In this document: in pieces, positions 8,112-17,254 of the stretch
Layout of the letters: the number at the start of each line of letters is the position of its first letter
Numbering within the stretch: the first letter of the stretch is position 1
Source: Shinella daejeonensis
GTDB lineage: Bacteria; Pseudomonadota; Alphaproteobacteria; Rhizobiales; Rhizobiaceae
Assembly (NCBI RefSeq): GCF_024281235.1
Contig: NZ_JAHWXY010000010.1
Span: 1 to 64,000, forward strand
Reading direction: 5' to 3'
DNA length: 64,000 nt
Made by a program: the position numbers and the translations under genes
The notes under the pieces: generated by a model
Seen by the model: the letters and a program-made list of their open reading frames with translations, nothing else
Told to the model about the DNA's origin: nothing
Databases searched by the model: none

Positions 8112-8175
8112 CTCGCGGCCCTTTAGCGACTTGTTTAACGTGGCTGCAAGCCGGCCGGCAAATCACCACGAGCCC
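8112..8175 (-). promoter_or_regulatory. SAM-II riboswitch
   Basis: The minus strand carries the SAM-II signature blocks in order: CGTGGTGATTTG, then CTTGCAGCCACGTTAAA, then AAGTCGCTAAAGGG. The first arm (GTGG) pairs with CCAC and the 3' block supplies the pseudoknot strand. SAM-II aptamers are known upstream of metA and other methionine genes in alphaproteobacteria. It is ~70 bases upstream of metA with a terminator in between. Confidence 0.92.
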
Positions 8176-8262
8176 TTTAGATAGACCTAAGCAGCCCGCG
8201 AATCAATCCACTGCTTCATGCCCGGTGCGGACGTGGGACAGCACAGGAAGGATGCCGCGGCC

Positions 8263-10083
8263 TCACCCTTCCAGTTCCTCGCGCAGCATTTCCAGTTCCA
8301 GCCACTCCTCCTCCATTGCCGTCAGGGAGGCGCGCAGCTTCTCGAGTTCGGCGGCAAGCCGGCTGAAGCCGGCCGGGTCCTTTGTGAAGAAGGCGGGGTC
8401 GGCCATCTTCTCCTCGCGCGCGGCGATCTCCCGTTCCGCCTTTTCCATCTCCTTCGGCAGGTTTTCCAGCGCGAACTTCTGCTTGTAGGAAAGCTTGCCC
8501 TTCGCCCTGGATTCCACCGGCTGTCCGGGCGTTGCGGCTTTCGCCTTCTCGACCCTGGCGGCCTTGCGCCTTTCCTCCGCCGCCCCGCGCCGCTGGGCCA
8601 TCATGTCGGAGTAGCCGCCGGCATATTCGATCCATCGGCCGTCCGGGCTTTCCGGATCCGCCGGCGCGATGGTCGAGGTCACGGTGCGGTCGAGGAAATC
8701 GCGATCATGACTGACGAGCAGCACCGTGCCGGCGAAGCTCGCCACGATCTCCTGCAACAGATCGAGCGTCTCGATGTCGAGGTCGTTGGTCGGCTCGTCG
8801 AGAATAAGCAGATTCGCCGGCCGCGACAGGATGCGCGCCAGCATCAGGCGCGCCCGTTCGCCACCGGAAAGGTTGCGGATCGGTGTGCGGGCCTGCTCCG
8901 GCTGGAACAGGAATTCCTTCATATAGCCGGTGACATGGCGCTGTTCGCCGTTGACGAGAAGCGTCTCGCCGCGCCCGTCGGTGAGATAGTGGGCAAGCGT
9001 GTCGTCGAGGTTCAGATCCTCACGGCGCTGATCGAGAACGGCGATCTCCAGATTGGTGCCGAGCCGCACCGCGCCGCTGTCGGGCGCAAGCTGGCCGACC
9101 AGCATCTTGAGCAGGGTCGTCTTGCCCGCGCCGTTCGGCCCGACAAGGCCGATACAGTCGCCGCGATGCACGCGGATCGAGAAAGGCGCGACGATTGCGC
9201 GCTCCCCGAAGCTCTTGGCGATCTTATCCGCCTCGATGACCAGCTTGCCGGAATCCTGCGCATCGGAGGCGCTTGCCTGCACGCTGCCCTGCGGTCCCTT
9301 GTGGCCGCGATAGCGGGCGCGCATGTCGTGCAACTCGCCGAGGCGGCGCATATTGCGCTTGCGCCGCGCGGTGACGCCGTAGCGCAGCCAGTGCTCCTCG
9401 CGCTCGATGGCCTTGCCGAGCTTGTGCTGCTCCAGTTCCTCGGCTTCCAGCACCTCGTCGCGCCAGGCCTCGAAATGGGAAAAACCGCGATTGAGCCGCC
9501 GCGACTGGCCTCGGTCGAGCCAGACGGTCGCGTTGGAGACCTTCTCCAGGAAACGGCGGTCGTGCGAGATGACGACGAGGGCGGAGCGGGTCGACTGCAA
9601 CTCGCCTTCCAGCCATTCGATCGTCGGCAGGTCGAGGTGGTTGGTCGGCTCGTCGAGAAGCAGGATATCCGGTTCCGGCGCCAGAACGCGGGCGAGCGCC
9701 GCCCGGCGCGCCTCGCCGCCCGAAAGCGACTTCGGATTCTCGTCGCCCGCAAGGCCGAGGTGTTCGAGCAGATAGGTGACGCGATAGGGATCGTCGCCCG
9801 GTCCGAGCCCGGCTTCCGCATAGGCCGCAACCGTATCGAAACCATCGAAATCCGGCGCCTGATGGAGGTAGCGGATCGTCGCTGCGGGATGGCGGAAAAT
9901 CTCGCCGGACTGCGCCTCCGCAAGGCCGGCGGCGATCTTCATCAGCGTCGACTTGCCCGAACCGTTACGGCCGACGAGGCAGATGCGGTCGCCCGGCTCC
10001 ACTTGCAGGTTCGCGCCGGCAAGCAGCGGCGTGCCGCCGAAGCTCAAGGTGATATTGTCGAGTTTGAGAATGGGGGGCGCCAT
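8263..10083 (-). CDS. ABC-F family ATPase, Uup-like
   Basis: A 606-residue soluble protein with two ABC domains in one chain and no membrane segment. Walker A motifs are GRNGSGKST near residue 38 and GPNGAGKTT near residue 320. Signature motifs are LSGGEARR and LSGGERAR, each followed by a Walker B with LLLDEPTNHLD or LILDEPTNDLD. The linker is the basic coiled-coil type. The C-terminal ~90 residues are charged and coiled-coil rich (KLSYKQKFALENLPKEMEKAE is partly visible), the layout of Uup, which binds DNA or ribosomes. It is 3 bp from thiamine diphosphokinase on the same strand and may be co-transcribed. Confidence 0.9.
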   Translation of the reverse strand: MAPPILKLDNITLSFGGTPLLAGANLQVEPGDRICLVGRNGSGKSTLMKIAAGLAEAQSGEIFRHPAATIRYLHQAPDFDGFDTVAAYAEAGLGPGDDPYRVTYLLEHLGLAGDENPKSLSGGEARRAALARVLAPEPDILLLDEPTNHLDLPTIEWLEGELQSTRSALVVISHDRRFLEKVSNATVWLDRGQSRRLNRGFSHFEAWRDEVLEAEELEQHKLGKAIEREEHWLRYGVTARRKRNMRRLGELHDMRARYRGHKGPQGSVQASASDAQDSGKLVIEADKIAKSFGERAIVAPFSIRVHRGDCIGLVGPNGAGKTTLLKMLVGQLAPDSGAVRLGTNLEIAVLDQRREDLNLDDTLAHYLTDGRGETLLVNGEQRHVTGYMKEFLFQPEQARTPIRNLSGGERARLMLARILSRPANLLILDEPTNDLDIETLDLLQEIVASFAGTVLLVSHDRDFLDRTVTSTIAPADPESPDGRWIEYAGGYSDMMAQRRGAAEERRKAARVEKAKAATPGQPVESRAKGKLSYKQKFALENLPKEMEKAEREIAAREEKMADPAFFTKDPAGFSRLAAELEKLRASLTAMEEEWLELEMLREELEG

Positions 10084-10086
10084 GGA

Positions 10087-10752
10087 TCAGGCTCCTGAAA
10101 GATCGTAGGGCCGCGCCAGAAGCACCGCGCGGCCGGAGGCGAGTGAAAGCCGGATCGGGCCTTCCGCCACGTTGGAGATGGTGCGCGACGAGCCGAAGGG
10201 CAGCGAGAAATCCCGCAGCGGATAGCGCACGTTGTCGATGGAAAGGCCGGCGAGCGGCGAGAAGCCGAGGACGGAAAACAGGCTGTCCGGGGGCAGGTCG
10301 ATCTCGCGCGCACCCGGCAGGAGAGGCCAGGCCTCCTCCTCGCCGGAGGTGAGCTTGACCGAAAGCCCCTCCTCCGCCAGCGCGACCGCATGCAGCAGAT
10401 GCAGCAGCGCATGATCGCTGCGCTCGCCGCCGAGCGCGCCGGCCAGAACGAGGTGCTGCGCGCCGCGTTCGACCGCCGTCAGCACGGCGATGGCGCCGTC
10501 CGTCTCGTTTTTGGCGGCCGGATGGAACTGACGTTCCACATCCGGAAAGGCCGCGACAAGCTCCGGCGCGGTGGAATCGAAATCCCCGACCCAGATCTCC
10601 GGCACGATACCAAGCGCCGCCGCATGGCGCATGCCCCCGTCCGCCGCCACGAAACGCGCGCCGGCCATGTCCGCGGCAAGGCGGGGCGTCGCCTCGAGCG
10701 CGCCGCCAAGGAGGATAACGAATGTCTGCTCTGCGGATGCCGGCGTGATCAT
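10087..10752 (-). CDS. thiamine diphosphokinase
   Basis: A 221-residue enzyme transferring pyrophosphate from ATP to thiamine to make thiamine diphosphate. Typical motifs are LLGGAL at the start, VAADGGMRHA near residue 38, WVGDFDS near residue 54 and the NETDGAIAV segment near residue 82. It is divergent from thiBPQ, which imports thiamine, so import and activation are arranged back to back. The ATG at 10752 is followed by the expected N-terminus; a longer in-frame extension upstream has no conserved content. The TPP riboswitch nearby is on the other strand and should not control this gene. Confidence 0.9.
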   Translation of the reverse strand: MITPASAEQTFVILLGGALEATPRLAADMAGARFVAADGGMRHAAALGIVPEIWVGDFDSTAPELVAAFPDVERQFHPAAKNETDGAIAVLTAVERGAQHLVLAGALGGERSDHALLHLLHAVALAEEGLSVKLTSGEEEAWPLLPGAREIDLPPDSLFSVLGFSPLAGLSIDNVRYPLRDFSLPFGSSRTISNVAEGPIRLSLASGRAVLLARPYDLSGA

Positions 10753-10901
10753 GGCTGATGCCCTTAGCGCATGTTCCCCGGAAAGGGAAAGTTTTTGGCG
10801 GCCGGATGAAGGAGAACGGCAAGGCTCCGGCATGCGGGAAGCCGGCCACCGGAGGGAGCCTCTTGCGCACGGTCGCGCGGGGGACTATGCCTTGCGATGC
10901 T

Positions 10902-10994
10902 CTAACGGGGTGCCGCCGGGTTCCGGTCCTGCGGCTGAGAGGCGTTCCGCCAACCCGAAGAACCTGATCCGGCTCGTACCGGCGGAGGGATTAG
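10902..10994 (+). promoter_or_regulatory. TPP (thi-box) riboswitch
   Basis: The blocks CGGGGTGCC, GGCTGAGAGG, AACCCGAAGAACCTGATC and GGCGGAGGGAT occur in the order and spacing of the thiamine pyrophosphate aptamer. It is ~50 bases upstream of the thiB ATG. It should reduce thiBPQ expression when thiamine diphosphate is plentiful. No strong terminator hairpin is evident after it, so control of translation initiation is more likely. Confidence 0.93.
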
Positions 10995-11045
10995 ACGGCT
11001 CATTCCAGCGCCCTAATTCCCGTTCATGGACTGAAGGAGACGCTG

Positions 11046-12053
11046 ATGCGCAATATCATACTCCCCACGATCGCAATCTTCGCCGCCCTGTTTTCCCCGC
11101 CGGCGAACGCGGCGGAAAAGACGCTCACCATCTATACCTATGAAAGCTTCGTCGCCGACTGGGGTCCCGGCCCCGAAGTCGCCGCCGCCTTCGAGAAGAC
11201 CTGCGCCTGCAAGATCGAATGGGTGGGTCTTGCCGACGGCGTGGAGCTGGTGACCCGCCTGAAGCTCGAAGGCGAGAGCACGAAAGCCGACATCGTTCTC
11301 GGCCTCGACACGAACCTGATCGCCGAGGCGAAGGCGACCGGCCTCTTTGCCCCGCACCGCCTTTCTCCCGAGGGGCTGACGGTGCCGGGCGGATTTTCCG
11401 ACGACACCTTCCTGCCCTATGACTACAGCCATTTCGCGGTGGTCTACGACAGCCAGACGCTGAAGGATCCGCCGAAGAGCATGAAGGAACTCGTCGAGGG
11501 CGACCCGGCCGAGAAGATCGTCATCGAGGATCCCCGCACCTCCACGCCGGGCCTCGGCCTGCTGCTGTGGATGAAGGCGATCTACGGCGACGAGGCGGGC
11601 GCGGCCTGGAGCAGGCTCAAGGACCGCGTGCTGACGGTCACCCCCGGCTGGTCGGAGGCCTATGGCCTCTTCACCCGGGGCGAAGCGCCGATGGTGCTTT
11701 CCTACACCACCTCGCCGGCCTATCACGTCATCGCGGAAGGAACCGGACGCTACAAGGCGGCCGCCTTCGCAGAGGGTCACTATATCCAGATCGAGGTCGC
11801 CGGCATGACCCGCACGGCCCGCGACACGGATCTGGCGCGCGCCTTTCTCACCTTCATGACCGGTCCGGATTTCCAGTCGATCATTCCCGAGACCAACTGG
11901 ATGATGCCGGCCGCCGCGACGCACGAGCCGCTTCCCGCCGCCTTCGAGGCGCTGGTGAAGCCGGAAAAGACCTTCCTGATGGCGCCGGAAGACGTCGCCG
12001 CCAACCGCAAGGCGTGGATCGACGAATGGCTGGCCGCGATGAGCGCGAAATAG
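11046..12053 (+). CDS. thiB: thiamine ABC transporter substrate-binding protein
   Basis: A 335-residue periplasmic binding protein. The N-terminal signal peptide ends at ANA-AEK (residues ~20-24). The mature start [18 protein letters not shown] is characteristic of ThiB/TbpA, and the SYTTSPAYH segment near residue 220 is typical of the ligand-binding region. An AAGGAG ribosome binding site lies 6 bases before the ATG. It is first in the thiBPQ operon under the TPP riboswitch. Cys53 and Cys55 (CACKIEW) fit the family. Confidence 0.93.
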   Translation: MRNIILPTIAIFAALFSPPANAAEKTLTIYTYESFVADWGPGPEVAAAFEKTCACKIEWVGLADGVELVTRLKLEGESTKADIVLGLDTNLIAEAKATGLFAPHRLSPEGLTVPGGFSDDTFLPYDYSHFAVVYDSQTLKDPPKSMKELVEGDPAEKIVIEDPRTSTPGLGLLLWMKAIYGDEAGAAWSRLKDRVLTVTPGWSEAYGLFTRGEAPMVLSYTTSPAYHVIAEGTGRYKAAAFAEGHYIQIEVAGMTRTARDTDLARAFLTFMTGPDFQSIIPETNWMMPAAATHEPLPAAFEALVKPEKTFLMAPEDVAANRKAWIDEWLAAMSAK

Positions 12054-12063
12054 GCCGGTGACG

Positions 12064-13683
12064 ATGTTTTCGCGCGCCGAACGCAAGGGCCTGCGCCTGG
12101 CCGGGGGCCTGACCCTCGGCTTCGTGCTCTGCTTTGCCGGCGTGGCGGCGGCGGTGCTTCTCGGCCATGCGGAATCAGGTGACGGCGGACCGCTCCTCGA
12201 CCCCTATCTTGTCCGCGTCGCCCGCTTCACTCTGTGGCAGGCGGCGCTTTCGACGCTGCTGTCGGTGGCGCTCGCCATCCCGGTCGCCCGCGCACTCGCC
12301 CGCCAGCGGCGCTTTTTCGGCCGCGTCTGGCTCTTGCGGCTCGCCGTGGTGCCGCTCGGCCTGCCGGCGCTGGTGGCCGCGCTCGGCATCGTCGAGATCT
12401 GGGGGCGGCAGGGCATCGTCAACGATCTCCTTCACCTTGCCGGACTGGACAATCCGGTCAGCGTCTACGGGCTGGCCGGTATCCTGATCGCCCATGTCTT
12501 CTTCAACCTGCCGCTTGCCGCACGGCTGATGCTCGCAGCCCTCGATCGCATCGCGCCGGAACATTGGCTGACCGCCGCCAATCTCGGCATGCGCGGCCCC
12601 GCATTGTTCCGCCTCGTCGAATGGCCGGCGATCCGCCGGGTGGCGCCGGGCATCGCCGGTCTCGTCTTCATGCTCTGCGCCACCAGTTTCACCATCGTGC
12701 TGACACTCGGCGGAGGGCCGGCGGCAACCACCATCGAAGTGGCGATCTATCAGGCGCTGCGCTTCGATTTCGATCCGCCGCGCGCCGTGCTGCTCGCCGC
12801 CCTGCAAATCCTGATGACGGCAGCGCTCCTTGGGCTGATCGCCCTGATCGGCCGTCCGGACGAGGAAGGCGCGACCGCAGGACGGCCCATCCGGCGCTTC
12901 GATGGCCGCCACAGGCGGCTCTCCGACGGGGCCATACTGTTCCTTTTCGCAGCCTTCACCGGCGCGCCGCTCATCGCCACGCTCACAGCCGGCCTTTCGG
13001 CCGATCTCGGGCGGCTGGCGCTCGACCCGTTGCTGCACCGCGCGCTCGCCACGAGCCTCGCCATCGCCTTCGCCTCGGCAAGCCTTTGCCTGCTGCTGGC
13101 GCTTCCCGTCGTGATGACACCGCGCCTGGCCGATCGCGGCGGGACGGATGCCACCACCCGCTTCCTCGCCCGCGCACTTCCGGCAACCGGTTCGCTGATC
13201 CTGCTGGTGCCGCCGATCATCATCGCCACCGGCTGGTTCCTGATCCTGCGCCACTTCGGCGACACGACGCGCCATGCGCCGGCCATTGTCGCGATCATCA
13301 ATGCCCTGATGGCGCTGCCCTTCGTGGTGCGCGTGCTGGAACCGGCCTTTCGCACGCATCTCGCGCGCACCGGCCGACTGGCCCTGAGCCTCGGCGTCAC
13401 CGGCGCAAACCGCCTCCTGCGCATCGACCTGCCCGCCCTGCGCAAGCCGCTGGCGATGGCCTTCGCCTTCGCCATGGCGCTGTCGCTCGGCGATCTCGGC
13501 GCCATCGCCATCTTCGGCGCGGACGGCTTCGTGACCTTGCCGTGGCTGCTCTTTTCCCGGATGGCGAGCTATCGCACGGCGGACGCCGCCGGCATCGCGC
13601 TGCTGCTCGGCTTTCTCTGCCTTCTTCTGACCCTGCCGTCGGCCTCCGCCGAGCCCGAAACGAAAGGACGGGGCAATGCCTGA
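12064..13683 (+). CDS. thiP: thiamine/thiamine pyrophosphate ABC transporter permease
   Basis: A 539-residue membrane protein with about twelve hydrophobic helices in two homologous halves, the fused-permease layout of ThiP. Each half carries an EAA-like loop that docks the ATPase (around LTAANLGMRGPALFRLVEWP in the first half and LALSLGVTGANRLLRIDLP in the second). The ATG at 12064 is 10 bp after the thiB stop; a GTG two codons earlier (12058) is an alternative. Its last codons overlap the thiQ start by 8 bases. Confidence 0.92.
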   Translation: MFSRAERKGLRLAGGLTLGFVLCFAGVAAAVLLGHAESGDGGPLLDPYLVRVARFTLWQAALSTLLSVALAIPVARALARQRRFFGRVWLLRLAVVPLGLPALVAALGIVEIWGRQGIVNDLLHLAGLDNPVSVYGLAGILIAHVFFNLPLAARLMLAALDRIAPEHWLTAANLGMRGPALFRLVEWPAIRRVAPGIAGLVFMLCATSFTIVLTLGGGPAATTIEVAIYQALRFDFDPPRAVLLAALQILMTAALLGLIALIGRPDEEGATAGRPIRRFDGRHRRLSDGAILFLFAAFTGAPLIATLTAGLSADLGRLALDPLLHRALATSLAIAFASASLCLLLALPVVMTPRLADRGGTDATTRFLARALPATGSLILLVPPIIIATGWFLILRHFGDTTRHAPAIVAIINALMALPFVVRVLEPAFRTHLARTGRLALSLGVTGANRLLRIDLPALRKPLAMAFAFAMALSLGDLGAIAIFGADGFVTLPWLLFSRMASYRTADAAGIALLLGFLCLLLTLPSASAEPETKGRGNA

Positions 13684-14419
13684 ACCCGTTTCCGCCCCCG
13701 CCATCCGCCTTGCGGCGGCAACCCTGCACTTCGGAAAGACCCGCCTTTCCTTCGACTGCACCGTTCCGCAAGGCGCAGCGGTGGCCGTCGCCGGCCCTTC
13801 CGGCGCGGGCAAGTCGACGCTCTTCAACGTGATCGCCGGCTTCGAGACGCCGGCCGAAGGGAAGGTGGAACTGTTCGGACAGGATATGGCCGGACGCGAC
13901 CCCTCGGAGCGGCCGGTTTCCGTCATCTTCCAGGAAAACAATCTCTTTGCCCATCTATCGGTGGCCGACAACGTCGGGCTTGGCATCGACCCCGCGCTGA
14001 GGCTCGATGCAGCCGCCCGGAAACGGACGGCGACGGCGCTCGCTCGGGTGGGGTTTGCCGGCTACGAGTCGCGCCGGCCAGGCTCGCTTTCGGGCGGCGA
14101 GAGGCAGCGGGTGGCGCTTGCCCGTATCCTCGTGCGCAACCGGCCGATCCTGCTTCTCGACGAACCCTTCGCCGCACTCGACCCCGCCACGCGCGCCGAC
14201 ATGGCGGCTCTTCTCGGGCAGTTGCATGCCGAAAATGCCGTCACCATGCTTTTCATCACCCACCAGCCGGAGGACATCCGCCGCCTCGCCAGCCGCGTGC
14301 TGTTCATCGAGGCCGGGGAAATCCGGACCGACGATCCGGCGGAACGCTTCCTCGACCGCGAGGAACCGCCCGCCGTCGCGCGGTTCCTCGGGCGCGATCC
14401 GGCCTACGTCCCATCCTGA
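13676..14419 (+). CDS. thiQ: thiamine ABC transporter ATP-binding protein
   Basis: A 247-residue ABC ATPase. It has Walker A GPSGAGKST near residue 41, a Q-loop in IFQENNLFAHLSV, the signature LSGGERQR, Walker B ILLLDEPFAALDP, and the switch histidine in FITHQPED. The sequence ENNLFAHLSVADNVGLG is typical of ThiQ. It overlaps thiP by 8 bases and ends the operon; the next gene begins 190 bp later with its own leader. Confidence 0.92.
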   Translation: MPEPVSAPAIRLAAATLHFGKTRLSFDCTVPQGAAVAVAGPSGAGKSTLFNVIAGFETPAEGKVELFGQDMAGRDPSERPVSVIFQENNLFAHLSVADNVGLGIDPALRLDAAARKRTATALARVGFAGYESRRPGSLSGGERQRVALARILVRNRPILLLDEPFAALDPATRADMAALLGQLHAENAVTMLFITHQPEDIRRLASRVLFIEAGEIRTDDPAERFLDREEPPAVARFLGRDPAYVPS

Positions 14420-14608
14420 CGCCCCATCCTGAAGCACCGTCAGGCCGCGCCACAATTTGGACGCCGCCCTGTGTCACCGGAGCCACAAGGCGACCGTTTG
14501 TCGAATGGGGAGTTGCCGCGCCGGTGTTGCGCGTCTATCTCATCTGTTTGCGGGTGCGAAGGAAATCGCGGCCGATAAGAAACCCATGATGGGGTGTGGG
14601 CAGGAACG

Positions 14609-16114
14609 ATGGCGATAGCGACGCTGCGAGCGGCAATCCTATCCGCGGGCGCAATCCCGAGGCGCTTCGGTGCGCTTGCGCTGGCCGCCGCGCTGCTTGC
14701 CGGCTGCCAATCGCTGATCGAGCAGACCTACGAGCCGAAGATCTCGCCGTCGTCAAATCCGCAGATCGTCGACGAGGTGCAGAAGAACGACCCACGCGCG
14801 CAGCTCGGCGCCCGCGAGCATCCGCGCATCGTGGCGAGCTACGGCGGCGAATACAAGGACGCCAAGACCGAACGTCTGGTCGCCCGGATCGCCGGCGCAC
14901 TGACACTCGTTTCGGAAAACCCGAGCCAGTCCTATCGCATCACCATCCTCAATTCGCCGGCCATCAACGCCTTCGCGCTGCCGGGCGGCTACCTCTACGT
15001 GACGCGGGGGCTGCTGGCGCTTGCCAACGACGCCTCGGAAGTGGCGGCCGTGCTCTCGCACGAGATGGCGCATGTCACCGCCAATCACGGCATCCAGCGA
15101 CAGAAGATGGAAGAGGCGGAAGTCATCGCCAGCCGCGTGGTGACCGAAGTCCTGTCCAGCAACATCGCGGGCAAGCAGGCGCTGGCGCGCGGCAAGCTGC
15201 GCCTCGCCGCCTTTTCGCGCAATCAGGAACTCCAGGCCGACGTGATCGGCGTGCGCATGCTCGGCGAAGCCGGCTACGATCCCTATGCGGCGGCGCGCTT
15301 CCTCGATTCCATGGCGGCCTATGCCCGCTTCACCGCCGTCGACCCGGAGGCCGACCAGAGCCTCGACTTCCTCTCCAGCCATCCGAACGCGCCGCAACGG
15401 GTGGAGCTTGCCCGCATGCATGCCCGCGCCTTCGGCCAGGAGGGCACGGTCGGCGACCGCGGCCGCGACTACTATCTCGCCGGCATCGACGGCCTGCTCT
15501 ACGGGGATGCGCCGGAAGAAGGCTATGTGCGCGGCCAGACCTTCCTCCACGGCAAGCTCGGCATCCGCTTCGACGTTCCGCCCGACTTCCAGATCGACAA
15601 CAAGGCCGATGCCGTGCTGGCGACCGGCCCCGGCGACATCGCCATCCGTTTCGATGGCGTGGCCGACAATCGCCGCCAGAATCTGGTGAACTATATTTCC
15701 AGCGGCTGGGTGACCGGCCTGCTGCCGGACACCATCCGCCCCATCACCATCAACGGTCTGGAAGCCGTGACCGCGAAGGCGGCGGCGGATCGCTGGGAAT
15801 TCGACGTGACGGTGGTGCGTATCGATCGCCAGATCTACCGCTTCCTGACGGCGGTGCCGAAAGGATCGGCCGATCTCGCCCCGACGGCAGCGGTGCTGAA
15901 ATCCTCCTTCCGCCGGCTGACCTCTCAGGAAGTGGCCGCGCTGAAGCCGCTGCGCGTGCGCGTCGTCACGGCCAAGCCCGGCGATACGGTCGCCACCCTT
16001 GCCGCGCGCATGATGGGCACCAGCCGCAAGCTGGATCTGTTCCGGCTGATCAACGCGCTTTCGGCCTCCAGCACCGTCCGGCCGGGGGACAAGATGAAGA
16101 TCATCGGCGAATAG
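14609..16114 (+). CDS. M48 family metalloprotease, putative lipoprotein
   Basis: A 501-residue zinc protease. The N-terminus is a lipoprotein signal with lipobox LLAGC and the lipidated residue at Cys33. The catalytic HEMAH motif is at residues 151-155 and the third zinc ligand in E207-LQAD. Beyond ~300 there is a region found in BepA/YfgC-like relatives, and the last ~60 residues (KPGDTVATLAARM to RPGDKMKIIGE) resemble a LysM-like peptidoglycan-binding module. A role in outer-membrane protein quality control is likely by analogy with BepA. The GTG at 14594 is a less likely start. Confidence 0.88.
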   Translation: MAIATLRAAILSAGAIPRRFGALALAAALLAGCQSLIEQTYEPKISPSSNPQIVDEVQKNDPRAQLGAREHPRIVASYGGEYKDAKTERLVARIAGALTLVSENPSQSYRITILNSPAINAFALPGGYLYVTRGLLALANDASEVAAVLSHEMAHVTANHGIQRQKMEEAEVIASRVVTEVLSSNIAGKQALARGKLRLAAFSRNQELQADVIGVRMLGEAGYDPYAAARFLDSMAAYARFTAVDPEADQSLDFLSSHPNAPQRVELARMHARAFGQEGTVGDRGRDYYLAGIDGLLYGDAPEEGYVRGQTFLHGKLGIRFDVPPDFQIDNKADAVLATGPGDIAIRFDGVADNRRQNLVNYISSGWVTGLLPDTIRPITINGLEAVTAKAAADRWEFDVTVVRIDRQIYRFLTAVPKGSADLAPTAAVLKSSFRRLTSQEVAALKPLRVRVVTAKPGDTVATLAARMMGTSRKLDLFRLINALSASSTVRPGDKMKIIGE

Positions 16115-16199
16115 GAAAACGGCGGGCTTCCCGGACGGCACGTGAAATCCCGCCCGGACGGACGGGCCGGGGAAAGGCGGCGGCTCGCGTTGCGGGCGG

Positions 16200-17063
16200 T
16201 CAGGCGTAGGCGTGATCCGCCGTCTTGCTGACGAGAACGGCCTTCAGCTTTTGCAACGCACGATTCTCGATCTGGCGCACCCGTTCCTTGGAAATGCCGA
16301 GGATCACGCCCAGTTCCTCCAATGTCGCGCCGTTTTCCGCCAGCCGGCGCGCGCGGATGATCCTCATTTCCCGCTCGTTCAATTGCCCGAGCGCCGCATG
16401 CAGCCAGTGGCGGCGGCGTTCGCCATCGATGCTTTCGAGAGCCTGCTCGTCCGGCAAGGGCGCATCGCTTGCGAGGAAATCGATCCGGTCGGCCCCCTCT
16501 CCCTCGCCGCCGTTGCCGATCGGCGCCTGAAGCGAGACGTCGGCGCCGGAAAGCCGGGCGTCCATCCGCCGCACGTCCGCCGCGCTGACGCCGAGGGCGG
16601 CGGCGATTTCCTGATGCACGGCTTCGCTCGTCAGATGACTGTCGCCACGGGCCAGCCGGGCGCGCAGGCGCCGCAGGTTGAAGAACAGCGACTTCTGCGC
16701 CGAACTCGTGCCGCCGCGCACGATCGACCAGTTGCGCAGCACATAGTCCTGGATCGAGGCACGGATCCACCATGTCGCATAGGTGGAAAAGCGGACTTGC
16801 CGCTCCGGTTCGAAGCGGGCCGCCGCCTCCAGCAGGCCGATATAGCCTTCCTGCACGAGGTCCCCGAAGGGCAGGCCGAAATTGCGAAATTTCCCGGCCA
16901 TGGAAACGACGAGACGCATATGCGCCATGGCGATGCGGTTGCGGGCATCCTGATCGTGTCTTTCCTTCCAGGCCTGCGCCAGGGCCTGCTCCTCGTCACG
17001 GGCAAGATAAGGCGCGGACATGGCGATCTGGATCATGCGGCGGTCTGCGGAAGTGCTGGTCAT
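16200..17063 (-). CDS. rpoH2: RNA polymerase sigma-32 factor, RpoH2-like
   Basis: A 287-residue group 3/heat-shock type sigma factor. Region 2 is clear (GDLVQEGYIGLLEAAARFEP and FSTYATWWIRASIQDYVLRNWSIVR). Region 4 carries the helix-turn-helix LEELGVILGISKERVRQIENRALQKL at the C-terminus. Rhizobia usually have two RpoH proteins; this sequence looks like the RpoH2 branch, linked to oxidative and other stress. That assignment is by resemblance. A GGAGAGG ribosome binding site precedes the ATG. It is transcribed toward the M48 gene, tail to tail. Confidence 0.85.
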   Translation of the reverse strand: MTSTSADRRMIQIAMSAPYLARDEEQALAQAWKERHDQDARNRIAMAHMRLVVSMAGKFRNFGLPFGDLVQEGYIGLLEAAARFEPERQVRFSTYATWWIRASIQDYVLRNWSIVRGGTSSAQKSLFFNLRRLRARLARGDSHLTSEAVHQEIAAALGVSAADVRRMDARLSGADVSLQAPIGNGGEGEGADRIDFLASDAPLPDEQALESIDGERRRHWLHAALGQLNEREMRIIRARRLAENGATLEELGVILGISKERVRQIENRALQKLKAVLVSKTADHAYA

Positions 17064-17200
17064 CGGGCATCCTCTCCACACAAAAAAGGTGAAGGGCGAC
17101 CGCGCCGCCTTCACCGGGAGCGCCCGGCGACGGGACAGGTCCACAAGCGGGACGGGCAATCCTTGGCTGGCAAACGTGGAGGATGGCGAAAGGTTCCAAC

Positions 17201-17228
17201 AAAAAACCCGGCCGTTGCCGGCCGGGTT
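17201..17228 (-). terminator. intrinsic terminator after carD
   Basis: On the minus strand AACCCGGCC and GGCCGGGTT (9 bp, loop of 6) are followed by TTTT. It starts 27 bp beyond the carD stop and separates carD from rpoH2. Confidence 0.85.
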
Positions 17229-17254
17229 CTGAAAAGAACGCTATCGCGGAGAGA

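Noticed and set aside
10902-10994. TPP riboswitch controlling thiamine diphosphokinase
   Set aside because: It is on the plus strand and faces thiB only.
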